64,000 nt of DNA from Vibrio gallaecicus (GCF_024347495.1 NZ_AP025490.1:62001-126000), one strand, 5' to 3'. Counted from the stretch's first letter, positions 35,922 to 45,838 are shown. Translations and numbers: made by a program. Notes: generated by a model from the sequence alone, not told the origin.

Positions 35922-36754
35922 TCGTGGATTCAGTATTGACTAAAGTTAAAGGTCGCAATAAAAAGAATGTCTTTAAGTTGCTTTCCGACGAAACACTGTT
36001 CGAGGAGTTGCTCGTTACTGATGATGCCTGTGTCGATTATGCCCCTGACCACAACCTAGACGAGGATTCGTGGTTTAAAATCGATAACTTTAGTCAACAG
36101 CCATACTGTCTTGATATTCTTAAAGTCGATTTTGATTCAAAAGATTATGACGACCTTCCAAAAGCTAAGTTCAAAGATATTGTTCAGCTTTATGCTATTC
36201 AAGGCGATAATTTTTATTTTCAAAAAATAACGCCTTCTCTTTTTGTTACCAAGAAGATGATTGCATTCGGCGAAGCCGCGGAGCTTGAAAGTACTGAAAA
36301 GCGTTTGGTAGTTAATCAAGTCGCCGATGCTGTCTACTACAAAGCGCAGGATAAGTTAGTATTTAAGAGTCTAGCGACAATATCTAGCATCTTTAAAGGT
36401 ATTGATGAGCTCTACAAAGAAGCCACAAAAGAAGAGGTTGAAAAGTTCTTAGAGGAGGACTTTATTGAACTGTCTGATGGCTATGATACGTCTAAAGTAT
36501 CGAAGCCTAATCGTAAACGTATCGCATTGGCAATGGATACACTGGCGGCATTACCAGTGGAAGAACGAGATCAAATGTACTCGTATATCCATAGTTACTG
36601 TGAGCAAAAGCTAACGTTCGATAAAGAAAGCAGTAAGTTTGAAATCAACTCAGACGATGAGCTGAAATATTTGCTCTATGGTATTGAGCAGCGGTTTTAC
36701 ACTACACCTCTAGGGCATGAAAAGCGTTTGGCTAATTCAGTCCAACCAATGTAA
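35918..36754 (+). CDS. kwaB: Kiwa anti-phage protein KwaB (DUF4868)
   Basis: This 278-residue protein starts at GTG 35918, inside the kwaA stop (GTGA overlap). The central part has the DUF4868 pattern: Q-x-YAIQGDNFYFQKITPS, then ADAVYYKAQDKLVFKSLATISSIFKGIDELYKEATKE, which leads to a helical C-terminal half (NRKRIALAMDTLAALP). KwaB binds DNA and is the effector of Kiwa; it blocks phage DNA replication and late transcription. From memory it is slightly shorter than E. coli KwaB. It is the last gene of the operon and of the island. Confidence 0.83.
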   Translation: MIVDSVLTKVKGRNKKNVFKLLSDETLFEELLVTDDACVDYAPDHNLDEDSWFKIDNFSQQPYCLDILKVDFDSKDYDDLPKAKFKDIVQLYAIQGDNFYFQKITPSLFVTKKMIAFGEAAELESTEKRLVVNQVADAVYYKAQDKLVFKSLATISSIFKGIDELYKEATKEEVEKFLEEDFIELSDGYDTSKVSKPNRKRIALAMDTLAALPVEERDQMYSYIHSYCEQKLTFDKESSKFEINSDDELKYLLYGIEQRFYTTPLGHEKRLANSVQPM

Positions 36755-36916
36755 TACACTAGTTGAATAGTTATGCATTGCTATTTGATGTTCTCGGGTT
36801 CTTAGCAAAGCCCATTACATCTCCCCAATGCGGTTCAAAAATGTGGGTATAACCATTGTTGAACTGCTAATTTGGTTTTTGCATCAGTTCGGTTTCTTGA
36901 GAACTTACAGTGCTGC

Positions 36917-36994
36917 AAGTTAAGTTTGAAGTATAAAATACAGAATTGATAAATTGTATTTTGACAACTTATGGACTGTGTTAGGAAAACGGCA
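36917..36994 (-). repeat. Island right end: inverted repeats and core AACGGCA
   Basis: The right end holds AAGTTAAGT (36917-36925), ATTTTGACAACTTA (36958-36971), TGTGTTAGGAA (36977-36987) and the core AACGGCA (36988-36994). The first three are inverted copies of left-end blocks; the core is a direct repeat of the left core. About 230 bp between kwaB and the junction is otherwise non-coding. Confidence 0.92.
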
Positions 36995-37168
36995 GAAGTC
37001 ACGTTAGGTGGAGTGGATACCGACCATTTATCTTCTAAAACAATGGAATGTAAGACAGTGTCTGGCTTGTACTTCATTGGTGAAGTGATGGATGTGACAG
37101 GCTGGCTTGGTGGGTATAACTTCCAATGGTGTTGGTCTAGCGGCTATGTTGCTGGGCAGTGGGCATAA
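36988..37168 (+). pseudogene. yhiN: yhiN 3' part, separated by the island
   Basis: This encodes the last residues of host YhiN (RTA junction, then EVTLGGVDTDHLSSKTMECK... to VAGQWA and stop). It has lost its start and first 340 codons, which lie at 14942-15961. An ATG at 36971 inside the island end is in frame and would give a 65-residue peptide, but there is no domain that could fold alone, so I treat it as a remnant. Exact excision of the island would repair the gene. Confidence 0.95.
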
Positions 37169-37388
37169 TTTTGTGTAGAGACAATAAAGTTTGTCCGCAA
37201 ACAAAGTGACGCAATAAAGTACCCTGAGTAATAAATGTGGTGCTTTAAAATCGCATAGCCGTCCAATATTGATTGCTATGCGCCATTCTAAACTTTACTG
37301 ATAACACTGTCAGTTCCTGCAATGACTCACTCCAAAGCATTAAATCTGTTCTATATTAAGAATAGTGACATGCTAAAGGAGTGAGCTA

Positions 37389-38219
37389 ATGAGCCAGCAA
37401 GCCTTGATTTCTCGTCTCAATGAATTACCTCGCATTGAGAGCATCCTGCAAGAACTGCTTGAAATGGTGAATAAAGAAAACGTCGATTTCAATGAACTAT
37501 CGAGGAAAATGTCGATGGAGCAGGTCTTAAGTGCCCGCATTTTGAGGATGGCGAATTCTGCTCAATTTGGCGGTAATAAATCGGTCTCTTCTATTAATGA
37601 TGCCATCATCAGAGTCGGAAGCGGTGCGGTTCGTACTCTTGTTTCTTCCTCTATCCTTTCAAGTACCTTTCCTAAAATTGAAACTCTCAATGTGAAAGAT
37701 TATTGGTCAAACACCTTTGAAATCTCGATGATCGCCAGCAAACTTGCACCTAGTGTCGACTTAGATCCCAATGAAGTATTTACCACTGGTGTGCTGCACA
37801 ATATTGGTGAACTCATGATTCATTCTCTTGTACCAGAGCAAGCTGTTGAAATATCTAAACGGGTTGAAGCTGGTGAAAGCATGTTGAAGGTACAAAGAGA
37901 TGTGTTATTGACAGATGCACCAGAACTCGGTGCTCGTTTGGCACAAGCTTGGCAATTCCCAGCGGAAATGGTGGATGCGATTGCAAACGTCAATAGACCG
38001 GGTAAGGCGCGCGTGTCTAAGAAACTAGCTTGTTTGTTGTATTTTTCAAGGGCAGTTAATGATCGTTGGGATTCATTTTTAGATGATGCCGAAAAGCAAG
38101 ATTTCCTACAAAGTCACCCTGCGGCTAAAGCTCTGAATATTTCTGATGAAATGATTGCAGTGATTGATAGTGTACGTGGTCAGGGAAGTGAATTGGCGTA
38201 TGAACTGTTTTCTGATTAG
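37389..38219 (+). CDS. HDOD-domain protein
   Basis: This 276-residue protein is made almost wholly of one HDOD domain (about residues 10-215), with ILRMANSAQFGGNKSVSSINDAI and VFTTGVLHNIGELMIHSL. The residues at the HD-phosphohydrolase positions are largely absent, as usual for HDOD. Such proteins act in signalling, chemotaxis and c-di-GMP networks, often by protein contacts. TAAAGGAG gives a strong ribosome site. It stands alone, followed by a stem-loop. The specific partner is unknown. Confidence 0.88.
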   Translation: MSQQALISRLNELPRIESILQELLEMVNKENVDFNELSRKMSMEQVLSARILRMANSAQFGGNKSVSSINDAIIRVGSGAVRTLVSSSILSSTFPKIETLNVKDYWSNTFEISMIASKLAPSVDLDPNEVFTTGVLHNIGELMIHSLVPEQAVEISKRVEAGESMLKVQRDVLLTDAPELGARLAQAWQFPAEMVDAIANVNRPGKARVSKKLACLLYFSRAVNDRWDSFLDDAEKQDFLQSHPAAKALNISDEMIAVIDSVRGQGSELAYELFSD

Positions 38220-38259
38220 ACAAGAGAGCGCACTTAACTTTATTTATTAACGAGAAAAC

Positions 38260-38295
38260 GGCAAGTTCATTGGAAGGTGAACTCGCCATTCTTTA
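38260..38295 (+). terminator. Terminator after the HDOD gene
   Basis: GGCAAGTTCA (38260-38269) pairs with TGAACTCGCC (38278-38287) with one mismatch; a modest T-rich stretch follows. It separates two convergent genes. Confidence 0.7.
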
Positions 38296-38326
38296 TTTTG
38301 TAAGGCTTGAAAGGGGAAGTGAGCGT

Positions 38327-39235
38327 TTAAGAACTTGGGCTCTCTACCGCGTTCTTTTTAGAAAACTTAATTTGCTGTATCACTAACCCCACGATGATCA
38401 GCACTAAGCCGAATAACGTTGAAGGGTGAATGTCCTCCCCAATAATGGTGGCCAGCAGCATTAATGAAATAAAAGGTGATGCAAAAATTAAGTTGCTGAT
38501 GCGAGCGGTATTGTTGGTTAGTTTTAACGCTGAAAGCCATAACACAAACGTAATACCCATCTCAAAAAGCCCTACGTAAGTCACCGCCATCCAGCCTTTT
38601 GCTGTGATATGCGCCCAACTGTTACCTTCATAAATCGCTAAACCAATCGCAAGTGGTAGTGCTACTAGGAAACCTAAAAGCACACCTACAACTGGATCAG
38701 CTTTATTTTTGGTATTGAGGATCCAGTAACCCGCCCAAAGCAATGTAGAAACCAGAGCAAGTGCAACGCCGAATGGGCTGTCAAATTCTAGACCTAAGAG
38801 ATCACCTTTTGTGGCAATAACCACGACTCCCAAGTAGCTGAAGGTACAGGCCACCCAATCTTGCTTACGAATCTTTTGCCCCAAAAAAACGGCAGCCATA
38901 AGAGTGAGGGTGATGGCCCAACTGTAGTTAATGGCTTGAGCTTGTGATGCCGGTAATAAATCGTAGGCTTTAAAAAGTATCAGGTAATAGGCTAGTGGAT
39001 TTACGAGCCCTAATAATAAGTAGTACCAAGGGTTAGAGAAAAAGGTCGTGCTGAGTTGAGAAAGCTTACCCTGGAAAAAGCAAACTGCGATAAGGGCGAA
39101 GGAAGAAACAACGCTGGCGACCGCGAGCATTTGAATAGGTGAAAACTCCGCAAGGGTGAGCTTAAAGGCGGTAGCAACCGTTGACCAAAGTAATACGGCA
39201 GAAAGGCCAAAACCTAAGGCGCGACGTTCATTCAT
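38327..39235 (-). CDS. EamA/DMT-superfamily transporter
   Basis: This 302-residue inner-membrane protein has ten predicted helices and two EamA repeats (about residues 5-140 and 155-290). The first-helix motif LLWSTVATAFK and AYYLILFKAYDLLPASQAQAI are typical of the family. The Lys-rich C-terminus is cytoplasmic. It belongs to a different subgroup from the DMT protein at 12276-13136. The substrate is unknown. It is divergent from rmuC, with about 140 bp between the starts. Confidence 0.88.
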   Translation of the reverse strand: MNERRALGFGLSAVLLWSTVATAFKLTLAEFSPIQMLAVASVVSSFALIAVCFFQGKLSQLSTTFFSNPWYYLLLGLVNPLAYYLILFKAYDLLPASQAQAINYSWAITLTLMAAVFLGQKIRKQDWVACTFSYLGVVVIATKGDLLGLEFDSPFGVALALVSTLLWAGYWILNTKNKADPVVGVLLGFLVALPLAIGLAIYEGNSWAHITAKGWMAVTYVGLFEMGITFVLWLSALKLTNNTARISNLIFASPFISLMLLATIIGEDIHPSTLFGLVLIIVGLVIQQIKFSKKNAVESPSS

Positions 39236-39371
39236 AGTAACTCATTATTATTGTTGGAATAGGATACGGAGACCTAGTCTATCTGTCGAAATTTAATACG
39301 GCAAACTGGACATTTATCCAGTATCAAAATACCATTTAAAGAGTCACTCCTAAATAGGCTAAATCTTTATC

Positions 39372-40904
39372 ATGCAATGGATTATTGAACATCAAATGAC
39401 ACTTATCACTGCTATATCAAGCGCTCTCGCAAGTGGTATCGCGGTCAGTTGGTGGGTAAAACAGAAGTTTTCTTTCCAGCAACAGCTTTTAGAGCAGCAG
39501 ATTGAATCTGACAAGCAATTGCATGAATCCCAAGCTCAGCAACTCAAATCATCTCTAGAACAAGCGCAAAAAGAGTTAGATGAATTGGATGATGAGCGAG
39601 ATAAAGCCGCGTTTGAACTTAAACAAGCTCATGGCAAAGTGATGGCGGCGGTAGAAAAGCTGCGATATTTTGAAGCGGTGAAGCAAGAGCGTCAGCAATA
39701 TGCAGATGAGATAAATCACCTAAAAGATCAAAAATCTGAGTTAGAGGCAGAATTACGCGAGCAAGAAGCTCGGCATGACCAAGAAAACCTAGCCAGCAGT
39801 GAAAAACTACAGTTGTTGGAGCAAGCTGAATCTCGTTTGAAACAACAATTTGAAATTCTCGCCAATCAGCTGTTTGAAACCAAAACAGCCAAAGTGGATC
39901 AGCAAAATAAGCAAAGCTTAGAAGGGCTTTTGTCCCCATTGCGTGAACAGTTAGAAGGCTTTAAAAAGCAAGTGAACGACAGTTTTGGTCAAGAAGCCAA
40001 AGAGCGACATACTTTGGTGCATGAGCTGAAAAATTTACAGCGCTTAAATGAAACCATGACACGTGAAGCGACAAACCTGACTCAAGCTTTGAAAGGAGAT
40101 AACAAGCAACAAGGCAATTGGGGGGAAGTAGTGCTAGCTCGTGTATTAGCCGAGTCAGGTCTGCGAGAAGGGCATGAGTACCACACACAAGTGAACCTAC
40201 AAAATGATGCAGGTAAGCGCTATCAACCTGATGTCATTGTGCATTTGCCACAAGAAAAGCAAGTGGTGGTTGACTCAAAAATGGCATTGGTCGCTTTTGA
40301 ACGCTATTTCAATGCTGAAAATGATCTGCAGAGAGATTCAGCATTACGTGATCATTTAATTGCTTTGCGAGCGCACATTAAAGGGTTGAGTCAGAAGGAT
40401 TATCATCAACTAAAGGGCATTCAAAGTTTAGATTACGTCTTGATGTTCATCCCTGTTGAGCCGGCTTTCCAAGTCGCTATTCAAGCTGATCCAAGCTTGG
40501 TCAAAGACGCCATGGAACAAAATATCATTTTGGTGAGCCCAACCACTTTGCTGGTGGCACTGAGAACGATTGATAATTTATGGAGAAATGACCGTCAAAA
40601 CCAAAATGCACAAATAATTGCGGATCGCGCAAGCAAGCTTTATGACAAATTACGCTTGTTTGTTGATGATATGGAAGGGCTTGGCGGGGCTTTAGACAGA
40701 GCGAATCAAAACTACCAAGGTGCTATGAATAAACTGGCAACAGGGCGTGGCAATGTGATTCGCCAAGCGGAAAGCTTTAAAGAATTAGGGGTAGAGGTGA
40801 AGAAACCAATTTCGATAAACCTTACCGAGATCGCGCAAAATGAGGCTTTTTCAGAAAATGCCTCGTTAGTAGAAAGACAACTTGCTGAGGATAAAGTAAA
40901 CTAA
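39372..40904 (+). CDS. rmuC: DNA recombination protein RmuC
   Basis: This 510-residue protein starts with a transmembrane anchor (about residues 11-28), then a long coiled coil (about 35-225), then the RmuC nuclease-like domain (about 240-440) with [31 protein letters not shown] and VVDSKMAL, which hold the PD-(D/E)xK-type residues. RmuC limits inversions and other rearrangements at short repeats in E. coli. It lies upstream of ubiE, as in E. coli and Vibrio. Confidence 0.95.
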   Translation: MQWIIEHQMTLITAISSALASGIAVSWWVKQKFSFQQQLLEQQIESDKQLHESQAQQLKSSLEQAQKELDELDDERDKAAFELKQAHGKVMAAVEKLRYFEAVKQERQQYADEINHLKDQKSELEAELREQEARHDQENLASSEKLQLLEQAESRLKQQFEILANQLFETKTAKVDQQNKQSLEGLLSPLREQLEGFKKQVNDSFGQEAKERHTLVHELKNLQRLNETMTREATNLTQALKGDNKQQGNWGEVVLARVLAESGLREGHEYHTQVNLQNDAGKRYQPDVIVHLPQEKQVVVDSKMALVAFERYFNAENDLQRDSALRDHLIALRAHIKGLSQKDYHQLKGIQSLDYVLMFIPVEPAFQVAIQADPSLVKDAMEQNIILVSPTTLLVALRTIDNLWRNDRQNQNAQIIADRASKLYDKLRLFVDDMEGLGGALDRANQNYQGAMNKLATGRGNVIRQAESFKELGVEVKKPISINLTEIAQNEAFSENASLVERQLAEDKVN

Positions 40905-40963
40905 TCGACCGCAGCGCCCTTAGATGTATTGAGGTATCACGCGCTGTCGATGAAAAACTTACC

Positions 40964-41758
40964 ATGGTAGATAACAGCATTATGGACACAAGCGTGCAGA
41001 CAAATTCAGCAGTAGAATCAGAAACCACACACTTTGGTTTTGAAACCGTCGCGAAAGACGAAAAAGTCGCAAAAGTAGCAGAGGTGTTTCACTCTGTAGC
41101 CGCTAAATACGACATCATGAATGATCTTATGTCGGGTGGTGTTCACCGTTTGTGGAAGCGATTCACAATAGATTGCAGTGGCGTTCGCCCTGGTCAGCGT
41201 ATTCTTGATCTTGGTGGAGGTACTGGTGACCTAACGGCTAAGTTCTCACGTATTGTCGGTGAGAAAGGTCATGTGGTACTGGCTGATATCAACAACTCAA
41301 TGCTTAACGTCGGTCGTGACAAACTTCGCGACAGCGGCATTGTAGGTAATGTGCACTATGTACAAGCGAATGCGGAAGAACTGCCTTTCCCAGATAACTA
41401 CTTTGACTGCATCACGATTAGCTTCTGCTTACGTAATGTAACAGACAAAGATAAAGCATTACGTTCGATGTATCGTGTGTTAAAGCCGGGCGGTCGTTTG
41501 CTGGTTCTTGAGTTTTCTAAGCCGGTTCTTGAGCCTTTATCTAAAGTGTACGATGCGTATTCATTCCACTTGCTGCCTAAAATGGGCGAGTTGATTGCAA
41601 ACGATGCTGACAGTTACCGCTACCTAGCGGAGTCTATCCGCATGCACCCAGATCAAGAGACTCTGGAAGGCATGATGCAAGGTGCCGGTTTCGAAAATAC
41701 TAAGTACTTTAACCTGACGGGTGGCATTGTTGCCTTACACCGCGGTTATAAGTTCTAA
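40964..41758 (+). CDS. ubiE: Ubiquinone/menaquinone C-methyltransferase UbiE
   Basis: This class I SAM methyltransferase acts on the quinone ring in ubiquinone and menaquinone synthesis. SAM motif I is [12 protein letters not shown], and the family signatures [18 protein letters not shown] and [14 protein letters not shown] are both present. The start may be the ATG at 40964 (264 residues) or at 40982, neither with a strong ribosome site. It leads the ubiE-ubiJ-ubiB-tatABC cluster. Confidence 0.97.
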   Translation: MVDNSIMDTSVQTNSAVESETTHFGFETVAKDEKVAKVAEVFHSVAAKYDIMNDLMSGGVHRLWKRFTIDCSGVRPGQRILDLGGGTGDLTAKFSRIVGEKGHVVLADINNSMLNVGRDKLRDSGIVGNVHYVQANAEELPFPDNYFDCITISFCLRNVTDKDKALRSMYRVLKPGGRLLVLEFSKPVLEPLSKVYDAYSFHLLPKMGELIANDADSYRYLAESIRMHPDQETLEGMMQGAGFENTKYFNLTGGIVALHRGYKF

Positions 41759-41770
41759 CTCGGATTTCGA

Positions 41771-41840
41771 GATAAACGTATTCAATGAAATGATTAAAAC
41801 GGATGAGTGACTATTCATCCGTTATGACGTTTATCTTTTA
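41771..41840 (+). terminator. Nested double stem between ubiE and ubiJ
   Basis: An outer pair GATAAACGT/ACGTTTATC (41771-41779 and 41827-41835) encloses an inner pair AACGGATGA/TCATCCGTT (41798-41806 and 41815-41823). A short T-rich end follows. It may be a partial terminator or an mRNA stability element that sets ubiE above the later genes. Confidence 0.5.
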
Positions 41841-41858
41841 TACAAGCTAAGGACTGTC

Positions 41859-42464
41859 ATGCCATTTGATCCATTAGTGACTGCGGTTATTGAAACCTCT
41901 TTAAATACCTTCGTAAACGACGACCCAGAATTGGTGCGTCGTTTATCTCGTTTAAAGGGGCAAGTAATCCAAGTTAATTTAAAAGAGCTTAATAAAACGC
42001 TTACTTTCGTATTCAGCCAACAGATTGATGTATTGGGCGATTATGAAGGTCAGCCTGATTGTTATTTGTCGCTGAATCTTTCGGTACTACCTGAATTACG
42101 TGAACAGTCCAATATCACCAAGCTAATCAAGCAAGATAAACTGATTTTAGAAGGTGATATTCAACTCGCGCAAAAATTTGCACAGCTCATGACAGACTGC
42201 AAACCTGATCTTGAAGAGTGGTTATCCCGCATTACTGGAGATGTGGTGGCACATACTTTAGTTCAAGGTGTGAAAAACGTGGGTGGCTTCGTTTCTAAGC
42301 AAGCGACTAAGCACCAAAACCATATTGCTCAAGTGCTAACGGAAGAGTGGAAAATTGCTCCAGCTCCGTTAGAGATTGCTTATTTCTGTGATCAAGTAGA
42401 CGATGTGAAAAGTGCAACGGCTCGTTTGGAAGCAAAACTAAACGCGCTGTTGGAGAAAGCATGA
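41859..42464 (+). CDS. ubiJ: Ubiquinone biosynthesis accessory factor UbiJ
   Basis: This 201-residue protein has an N-terminal SCP2-like lipid-binding domain (about residues 15-110) and a helical C-terminus ending in a coiled coil ([18 protein letters not shown]). UbiJ holds hydrophobic ubiquinone intermediates for the soluble Ubi complex together with UbiK. It overlaps ubiB by four bases. The order ubiE-ubiJ-ubiB is the same as in E. coli. Confidence 0.94.
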   Translation: MPFDPLVTAVIETSLNTFVNDDPELVRRLSRLKGQVIQVNLKELNKTLTFVFSQQIDVLGDYEGQPDCYLSLNLSVLPELREQSNITKLIKQDKLILEGDIQLAQKFAQLMTDCKPDLEEWLSRITGDVVAHTLVQGVKNVGGFVSKQATKHQNHIAQVLTEEWKIAPAPLEIAYFCDQVDDVKSATARLEAKLNALLEKA

Positions 42465-44095
42465 CCCCAACTGAATTGAAACGTCTTTATCATATTATCA
42501 AGGTACAGTTAGAGTACGGTCTTGATGAATTAATGCCGGTTCACCAATTGACTAAAGCGCCTTTGCTGGCAAGAAAATCGCTATTTTGGGTAAAGAATAA
42601 GCATCCAGATAAAGAATTAGGTCTTCGCCTTCGTTTAGCGCTTCAAGAGCTTGGTCCAGTATGGATCAAATTTGGTCAAATGATGTCGACAAGACGGGAT
42701 TTATTTCCGCCTCATATCGCTGATCAACTGGCATTACTGCAAGACCAAGTTGCCCCATTTAATGGTGAATTGGCTAAGCAGCATATGGAAGAAGCGCTGG
42801 GTGGTAGTTTAGATAACTGGTTCACTGATTTTGATATCAAGCCATTAGCTTCAGCTTCGATCGCTCAGGTGCATACTGCTAAACTAAAAGAATCGGGTCG
42901 CGAAATTGTTCTGAAGGTGATTCGCCCTGATATTCGTCCTGTCATTGATGCAGATCTAAAACTGATGCACCGAATGGCGAGTATAGTCGCGAAAGCACTG
43001 CCTGAAGCACGTCGTTTGAAGCCTGTTGAAGTAGTACGAGAGTACGAAAAGACATTGATTGATGAATTGGATTTACGCCGAGAAGCGGCTAATGCTATTC
43101 AGCTTCGCCGTAACTTTGAAGGCAGTGAAGAATTATACGTACCTGAAGTTATCACTGATTTAAGCAGTGAATCTTTAATGGTATCTGAACGGATTTACGG
43201 TATCCAAGTTTCGGATATTCCCATGTTAGAAGCTAATGGCACTAACATGAAGTTATTGGCTGAACGTGGCGTCACAGTATTCTTTACACAAGTATTTCGT
43301 GACAGCTTCTTTCATGCTGATATGCACCCGGGGAATGTCTTTGTAAACCCAGAGAATCCAGAGAATCCACAATGGATTGGTTTAGATTGCGGTATTGTTG
43401 GAACGTTAAATAGTGAAGACAAACGTTATCTAGCCGAAAACTTATTGGCGTTCTTTAATCGTGATTATCGAAAAGTTGCAGAGCTGCATGTTGATTCTGG
43501 TTGGGTGCCTCACAATACAAATGTGAATGAATTTGAATTCGCGATTCGTACCGTATGTGAACCTATTTTTGCTAAACCGCTTGGTGAAATTTCATTTGGT
43601 CATGTGTTATTGAACCTATTCAACACAGCAAGACGTTTCAATATGGAAGTACAGCCTCAGCTGGTTTTATTGCAAAAGACGTTATTGTATGTAGAAGGTT
43701 TAGGTCGTCAGTTGTATCCGCAACTCGACTTATGGGCAACGGCAAAACCATTTTTAGAAACTTGGATGATGAACCAAGTTGGTCCGCAAGCTGTGATCAA
43801 CGCGGTGAAAGAGCGTGCACCATTTTGGGCTGAAAAATTACCTGAATTACCTGAGCTTCTATATGATAGCTTGCGCCAAGGTAAAGCTATGAACCAACGT
43901 ATGGATCAGCTTTACCAAGGTTACCGTGATAGCAAGCGCCAACAAGCAACGGGTAAGTTTTTGTTTGGTATTGGAGCAACTTTAGTCGTATGCTCCGCAA
44001 TATTAGTTTCAAGCCCTTACGAGCAGCTAAGCATGGGCTGTGGCATCGCTGGTGTCACATTTTGGCTGCTAAGTTGGCGAGCTTACCGTCGTTAA
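42461..44095 (+). CDS. ubiB: UbiB, ABC1/ADCK-family ATPase for ubiquinone synthesis
   Basis: This 544-residue protein has an atypical protein-kinase-like domain with the family KxGQ motif in [11 protein letters not shown] (about residues 66-76), ASIAQVH in place of the glycine loop, HADMHPGN (catalytic-loop equivalent) and DCGIVG. Two C-terminal transmembrane helices (about 500-540) anchor it in the inner membrane. Its ATPase activity supports ubiquinone assembly or transport of intermediates. All signature residues are present. Confidence 0.97.
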   Translation: MTPTELKRLYHIIKVQLEYGLDELMPVHQLTKAPLLARKSLFWVKNKHPDKELGLRLRLALQELGPVWIKFGQMMSTRRDLFPPHIADQLALLQDQVAPFNGELAKQHMEEALGGSLDNWFTDFDIKPLASASIAQVHTAKLKESGREIVLKVIRPDIRPVIDADLKLMHRMASIVAKALPEARRLKPVEVVREYEKTLIDELDLRREAANAIQLRRNFEGSEELYVPEVITDLSSESLMVSERIYGIQVSDIPMLEANGTNMKLLAERGVTVFFTQVFRDSFFHADMHPGNVFVNPENPENPQWIGLDCGIVGTLNSEDKRYLAENLLAFFNRDYRKVAELHVDSGWVPHNTNVNEFEFAIRTVCEPIFAKPLGEISFGHVLLNLFNTARRFNMEVQPQLVLLQKTLLYVEGLGRQLYPQLDLWATAKPFLETWMMNQVGPQAVINAVKERAPFWAEKLPELPELLYDSLRQGKAMNQRMDQLYQGYRDSKRQQATGKFLFGIGATLVVCSAILVSSPYEQLSMGCGIAGVTFWLLSWRAYRR

Positions 44096-44146
44096 ACGGT
44101 AGACTCCCTTAATAATTTTTGTGTAGACAAACCCGAGGACAATACA

Positions 44147-44389
44147 ATGGGTGGTATCAGTATTTGGCAACTTCTAATCATTGCTGTAATCGTAATCTTA
44201 CTATTTGGTACTAAGAAACTACGTGGCATGGGTGGTGATTTAGGTTCAGCGGTTAAAGGCTTTAAAAAAGCAATGAGCGATGAAGACAAGCCTGCCGATA
44301 AAAAAGACGCAGACTTTGAACCAAAAAATATTGAACAGCAGAAAACAGACGCTACTGCTGAAACAAAGAAAGACAAAGAGCAGGCGTAA
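44147..44389 (+). CDS. tatA: Sec-independent translocase subunit TatA
   Basis: This 80-residue protein has a short N-terminal transmembrane helix ([21 protein letters not shown]), the conserved [16 protein letters not shown] hinge and amphipathic helix, and a charged tail. TatA forms the pore for folded proteins. The first residues [10 protein letters not shown] are standard. It starts 51 bp after ubiB and is followed by tatB three bases later. Confidence 0.97.
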   Translation: MGGISIWQLLIIAVIVILLFGTKKLRGMGGDLGSAVKGFKKAMSDEDKPADKKDADFEPKNIEQQKTDATAETKKDKEQA

Positions 44390-44392
44390 GTC

Positions 44393-44803
44393 GTGTTTGA
44401 TATCGGTTTTTGGGAACTGGTATTAATATCTGTCGTCGGGTTAGTTGTTTTAGGACCTGAGCGTTTGCCTGTTGCTATTCGCAGTGTATCCAAGTTTATT
44501 GGTACTGCAAAAAGCATGGCAAACAGTGTGAAAGATGAACTTTCTCACGAGCTTAAAGTTCAAGAATTGCAAGAGAACCTGCGTAAGGCTGAGCAAATGG
44601 GTATGGAAGATTTATCTCCAGATCTAAAAGCATCGGTTGATGAACTAAAGCAGGCTGCTGCTACTGTTCAAAGACCATATGCGAAGCCTGATACTGAAAA
44701 AGCAAGTGAAGTGGAAACGACGCCAATCACCGAAACGAGTGAGAATGAAAGTATTCAAATTCGTAAAGAAGCTTCAGTAGCGTCAGATAAAAAAGCCGAA
44801 TAG
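44393..44803 (+). CDS. tatB: Sec-independent translocase subunit TatB
   Basis: This 136-residue protein starts at GTG 44393. It has the N-terminal helix [20 protein letters not shown] with the conserved Glu, PERLP, then an amphipathic helix and an acidic, variable C-terminal tail. TatB works with TatC in twin-arginine signal recognition. It lies immediately after tatA; about 100 bp, including a stretch with an alternative stem, separate it from tatC. Confidence 0.96.
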   Translation: MFDIGFWELVLISVVGLVVLGPERLPVAIRSVSKFIGTAKSMANSVKDELSHELKVQELQENLRKAEQMGMEDLSPDLKASVDELKQAAATVQRPYAKPDTEKASEVETTPITETSENESIQIRKEASVASDKKAE

Positions 44804-44903
44804 TCTCGCAAGGAGGAGCCACAATAAGCTCATGCAACACAATGCTTTGTGTAATGTGCATGTGATTGGCTCCTTTTCGATCTTCCTGTTATAGAGGTTT
44901 GAC

Positions 44904-45656
44904 ATGTCTTCGACTCAGCAGACACAACCTTTGATTAGCCATTTACTTGAACTACGTAACCGACTTTTGCGCGCAATTGTTGCGGTTCTTGTAATCTTTG
45001 TTGGGCTAATTTATTTTTCTAATGATATTTATGAGTTTGTTTCAGCACCTTTGGTAGATCGTTTACCTGAAGGAGCAACAATGATTGCTACTGATGTAGC
45101 GTCACCATTTTTCACACCTTTGAAGTTAACATTGATAGCGTCGATTTTTGTAGCTGTCCCGTTTATTTTGTATCAGGTGTGGGCGTTTGTTGCTCCTGGG
45201 CTGTACAAGCACGAAAAGCGTTTGATCATGCCATTACTGGCCTCTAGCTCATTGCTTTTCTATTGTGGTGTTGCGTTCGCTTATTTTGTTGTTTTCCCTT
45301 TGGTATTTAGCTTCTTTACTGCTATTTCTCTCGGGCAAGTTGAATTTGCGACCGATATATCCAGTTATCTAGATTTTGTCTTAGCGCTGTTTTTTGCTTT
45401 TGGTATTGCGTTTGAAGTGCCAGTGGCCATTATCTTGCTATGCTGGACGGGTGCTACGACTCCGAAAGCTTTATCTGAAAAGCGTCCGTATATTGTCGTG
45501 GGTGCATTCATTATCGGTATGATGCTTACTCCGCCAGACATGATTTCTCAAACATTACTTGCCATTCCAATGTGCATATTGTTTGAAATTGGTCTGTTTT
45601 TCGCTCGTTTTTATGTACGAAAACCTGTGGAAGGCGAAGAAGAAATAGAAGAGTAA
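44904..45656 (+). CDS. tatC: Sec-independent translocase subunit TatC
   Basis: This 250-residue protein has six transmembrane helices and the TatC signatures [14 protein letters not shown] at the N-terminus, the Pro/Phe-rich first periplasmic loop, and FGIAFEVPV. TatC binds the twin-arginine signal peptide. It ends the tatABC operon before a clear terminator. In this window no obvious Tat substrate gene is adjacent. Confidence 0.97.
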   Translation: MSSTQQTQPLISHLLELRNRLLRAIVAVLVIFVGLIYFSNDIYEFVSAPLVDRLPEGATMIATDVASPFFTPLKLTLIASIFVAVPFILYQVWAFVAPGLYKHEKRLIMPLLASSSLLFYCGVAFAYFVVFPLVFSFFTAISLGQVEFATDISSYLDFVLALFFAFGIAFEVPVAIILLCWTGATTPKALSEKRPYIVVGAFIIGMMLTPPDMISQTLLAIPMCILFEIGLFFARFYVRKPVEGEEEIEE

Positions 45657-45683
45657 ACGTAGACTAAGCAATCACGTTAAAAT

Positions 45684-45713
45684 AAAAAAGCAGCCCTATG
45701 GCTGCTTTTTTAT
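45684..45713. terminator. Terminator between tatC and the small convergent gene
   Basis: The stem AAAAAAGCAGCC/GGCTGCTTTTTT with a four-base loop is bordered by A and T runs, so it serves both the tatC and the convergent transcripts. Confidence 0.92.
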
Positions 45714-45718
45714 TTTAA

Positions 45719-45838
45719 CTATCGGACTGTTACTTTGTGACCGCAAATTTGGCATACGTAAATTTCTTTGATGCCAATGATTTTGTGCCAAAATGTTCGA
45801 TGTTGACGTTGTAAGTGAATGGTATCGTGTTCACACAT
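45719..45838 (-). CDS. Small 39-residue zinc-ribbon-like protein
   Basis: A complete short frame reads leftward from ATG 45838 to TAG 45719. The peptide begins MCEHDTIHLQRQHRTFW and ends YVCQICGHKVTVR. The Cys and His near the start (MCEH) and the CQICGH near the end could bind one zinc. The bases GAGTGAG upstream are a fair ribosome site, and the frame ends next to a bidirectional terminator. The compact cysteine pattern argues for a real gene. The function is unknown. Confidence 0.65.
   Translation of the reverse strand: MCEHDTIHLQRQHRTFWHKIIGIKEIYVCQICGHKVTVR

Larger units (their letters stand above)
15962..36987. mobile_element. 21.0-kb genomic island inserted in yhiN, carrying defence genes
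   Basis: The element is bounded by imperfect inverted repeats and a shared 7-bp core, and it precisely interrupts yhiN. Its left side holds four overlapping recombination genes. The cargo is an intact yhiN copy, an XRE-controlled helicase pair, a Panacea pair, a small membrane protein, and a type I RM plus Kiwa operon. The module resembles gamma-mobile-trio (GMT) and Tn554-like elements: several large tyrosine recombinases plus a small accessory protein, and no phage or conjugation genes. It should therefore move by recombinase action alone or by riding on another transfer route. The boundaries are read directly; the family assignment is from memory. Confidence 0.93.

Noticed and set aside
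15962-36987. Prophage or conjugative element
   Set aside because: No capsid, tail, portal, terminase, relaxase or type IV secretion genes are present.
36971-37168. 65-codon frame starting at an ATG in the island end
   Set aside because: It is the cut-off 3' end of host yhiN; the ATG is a chance codon in the terminal repeat and there is no complete domain.
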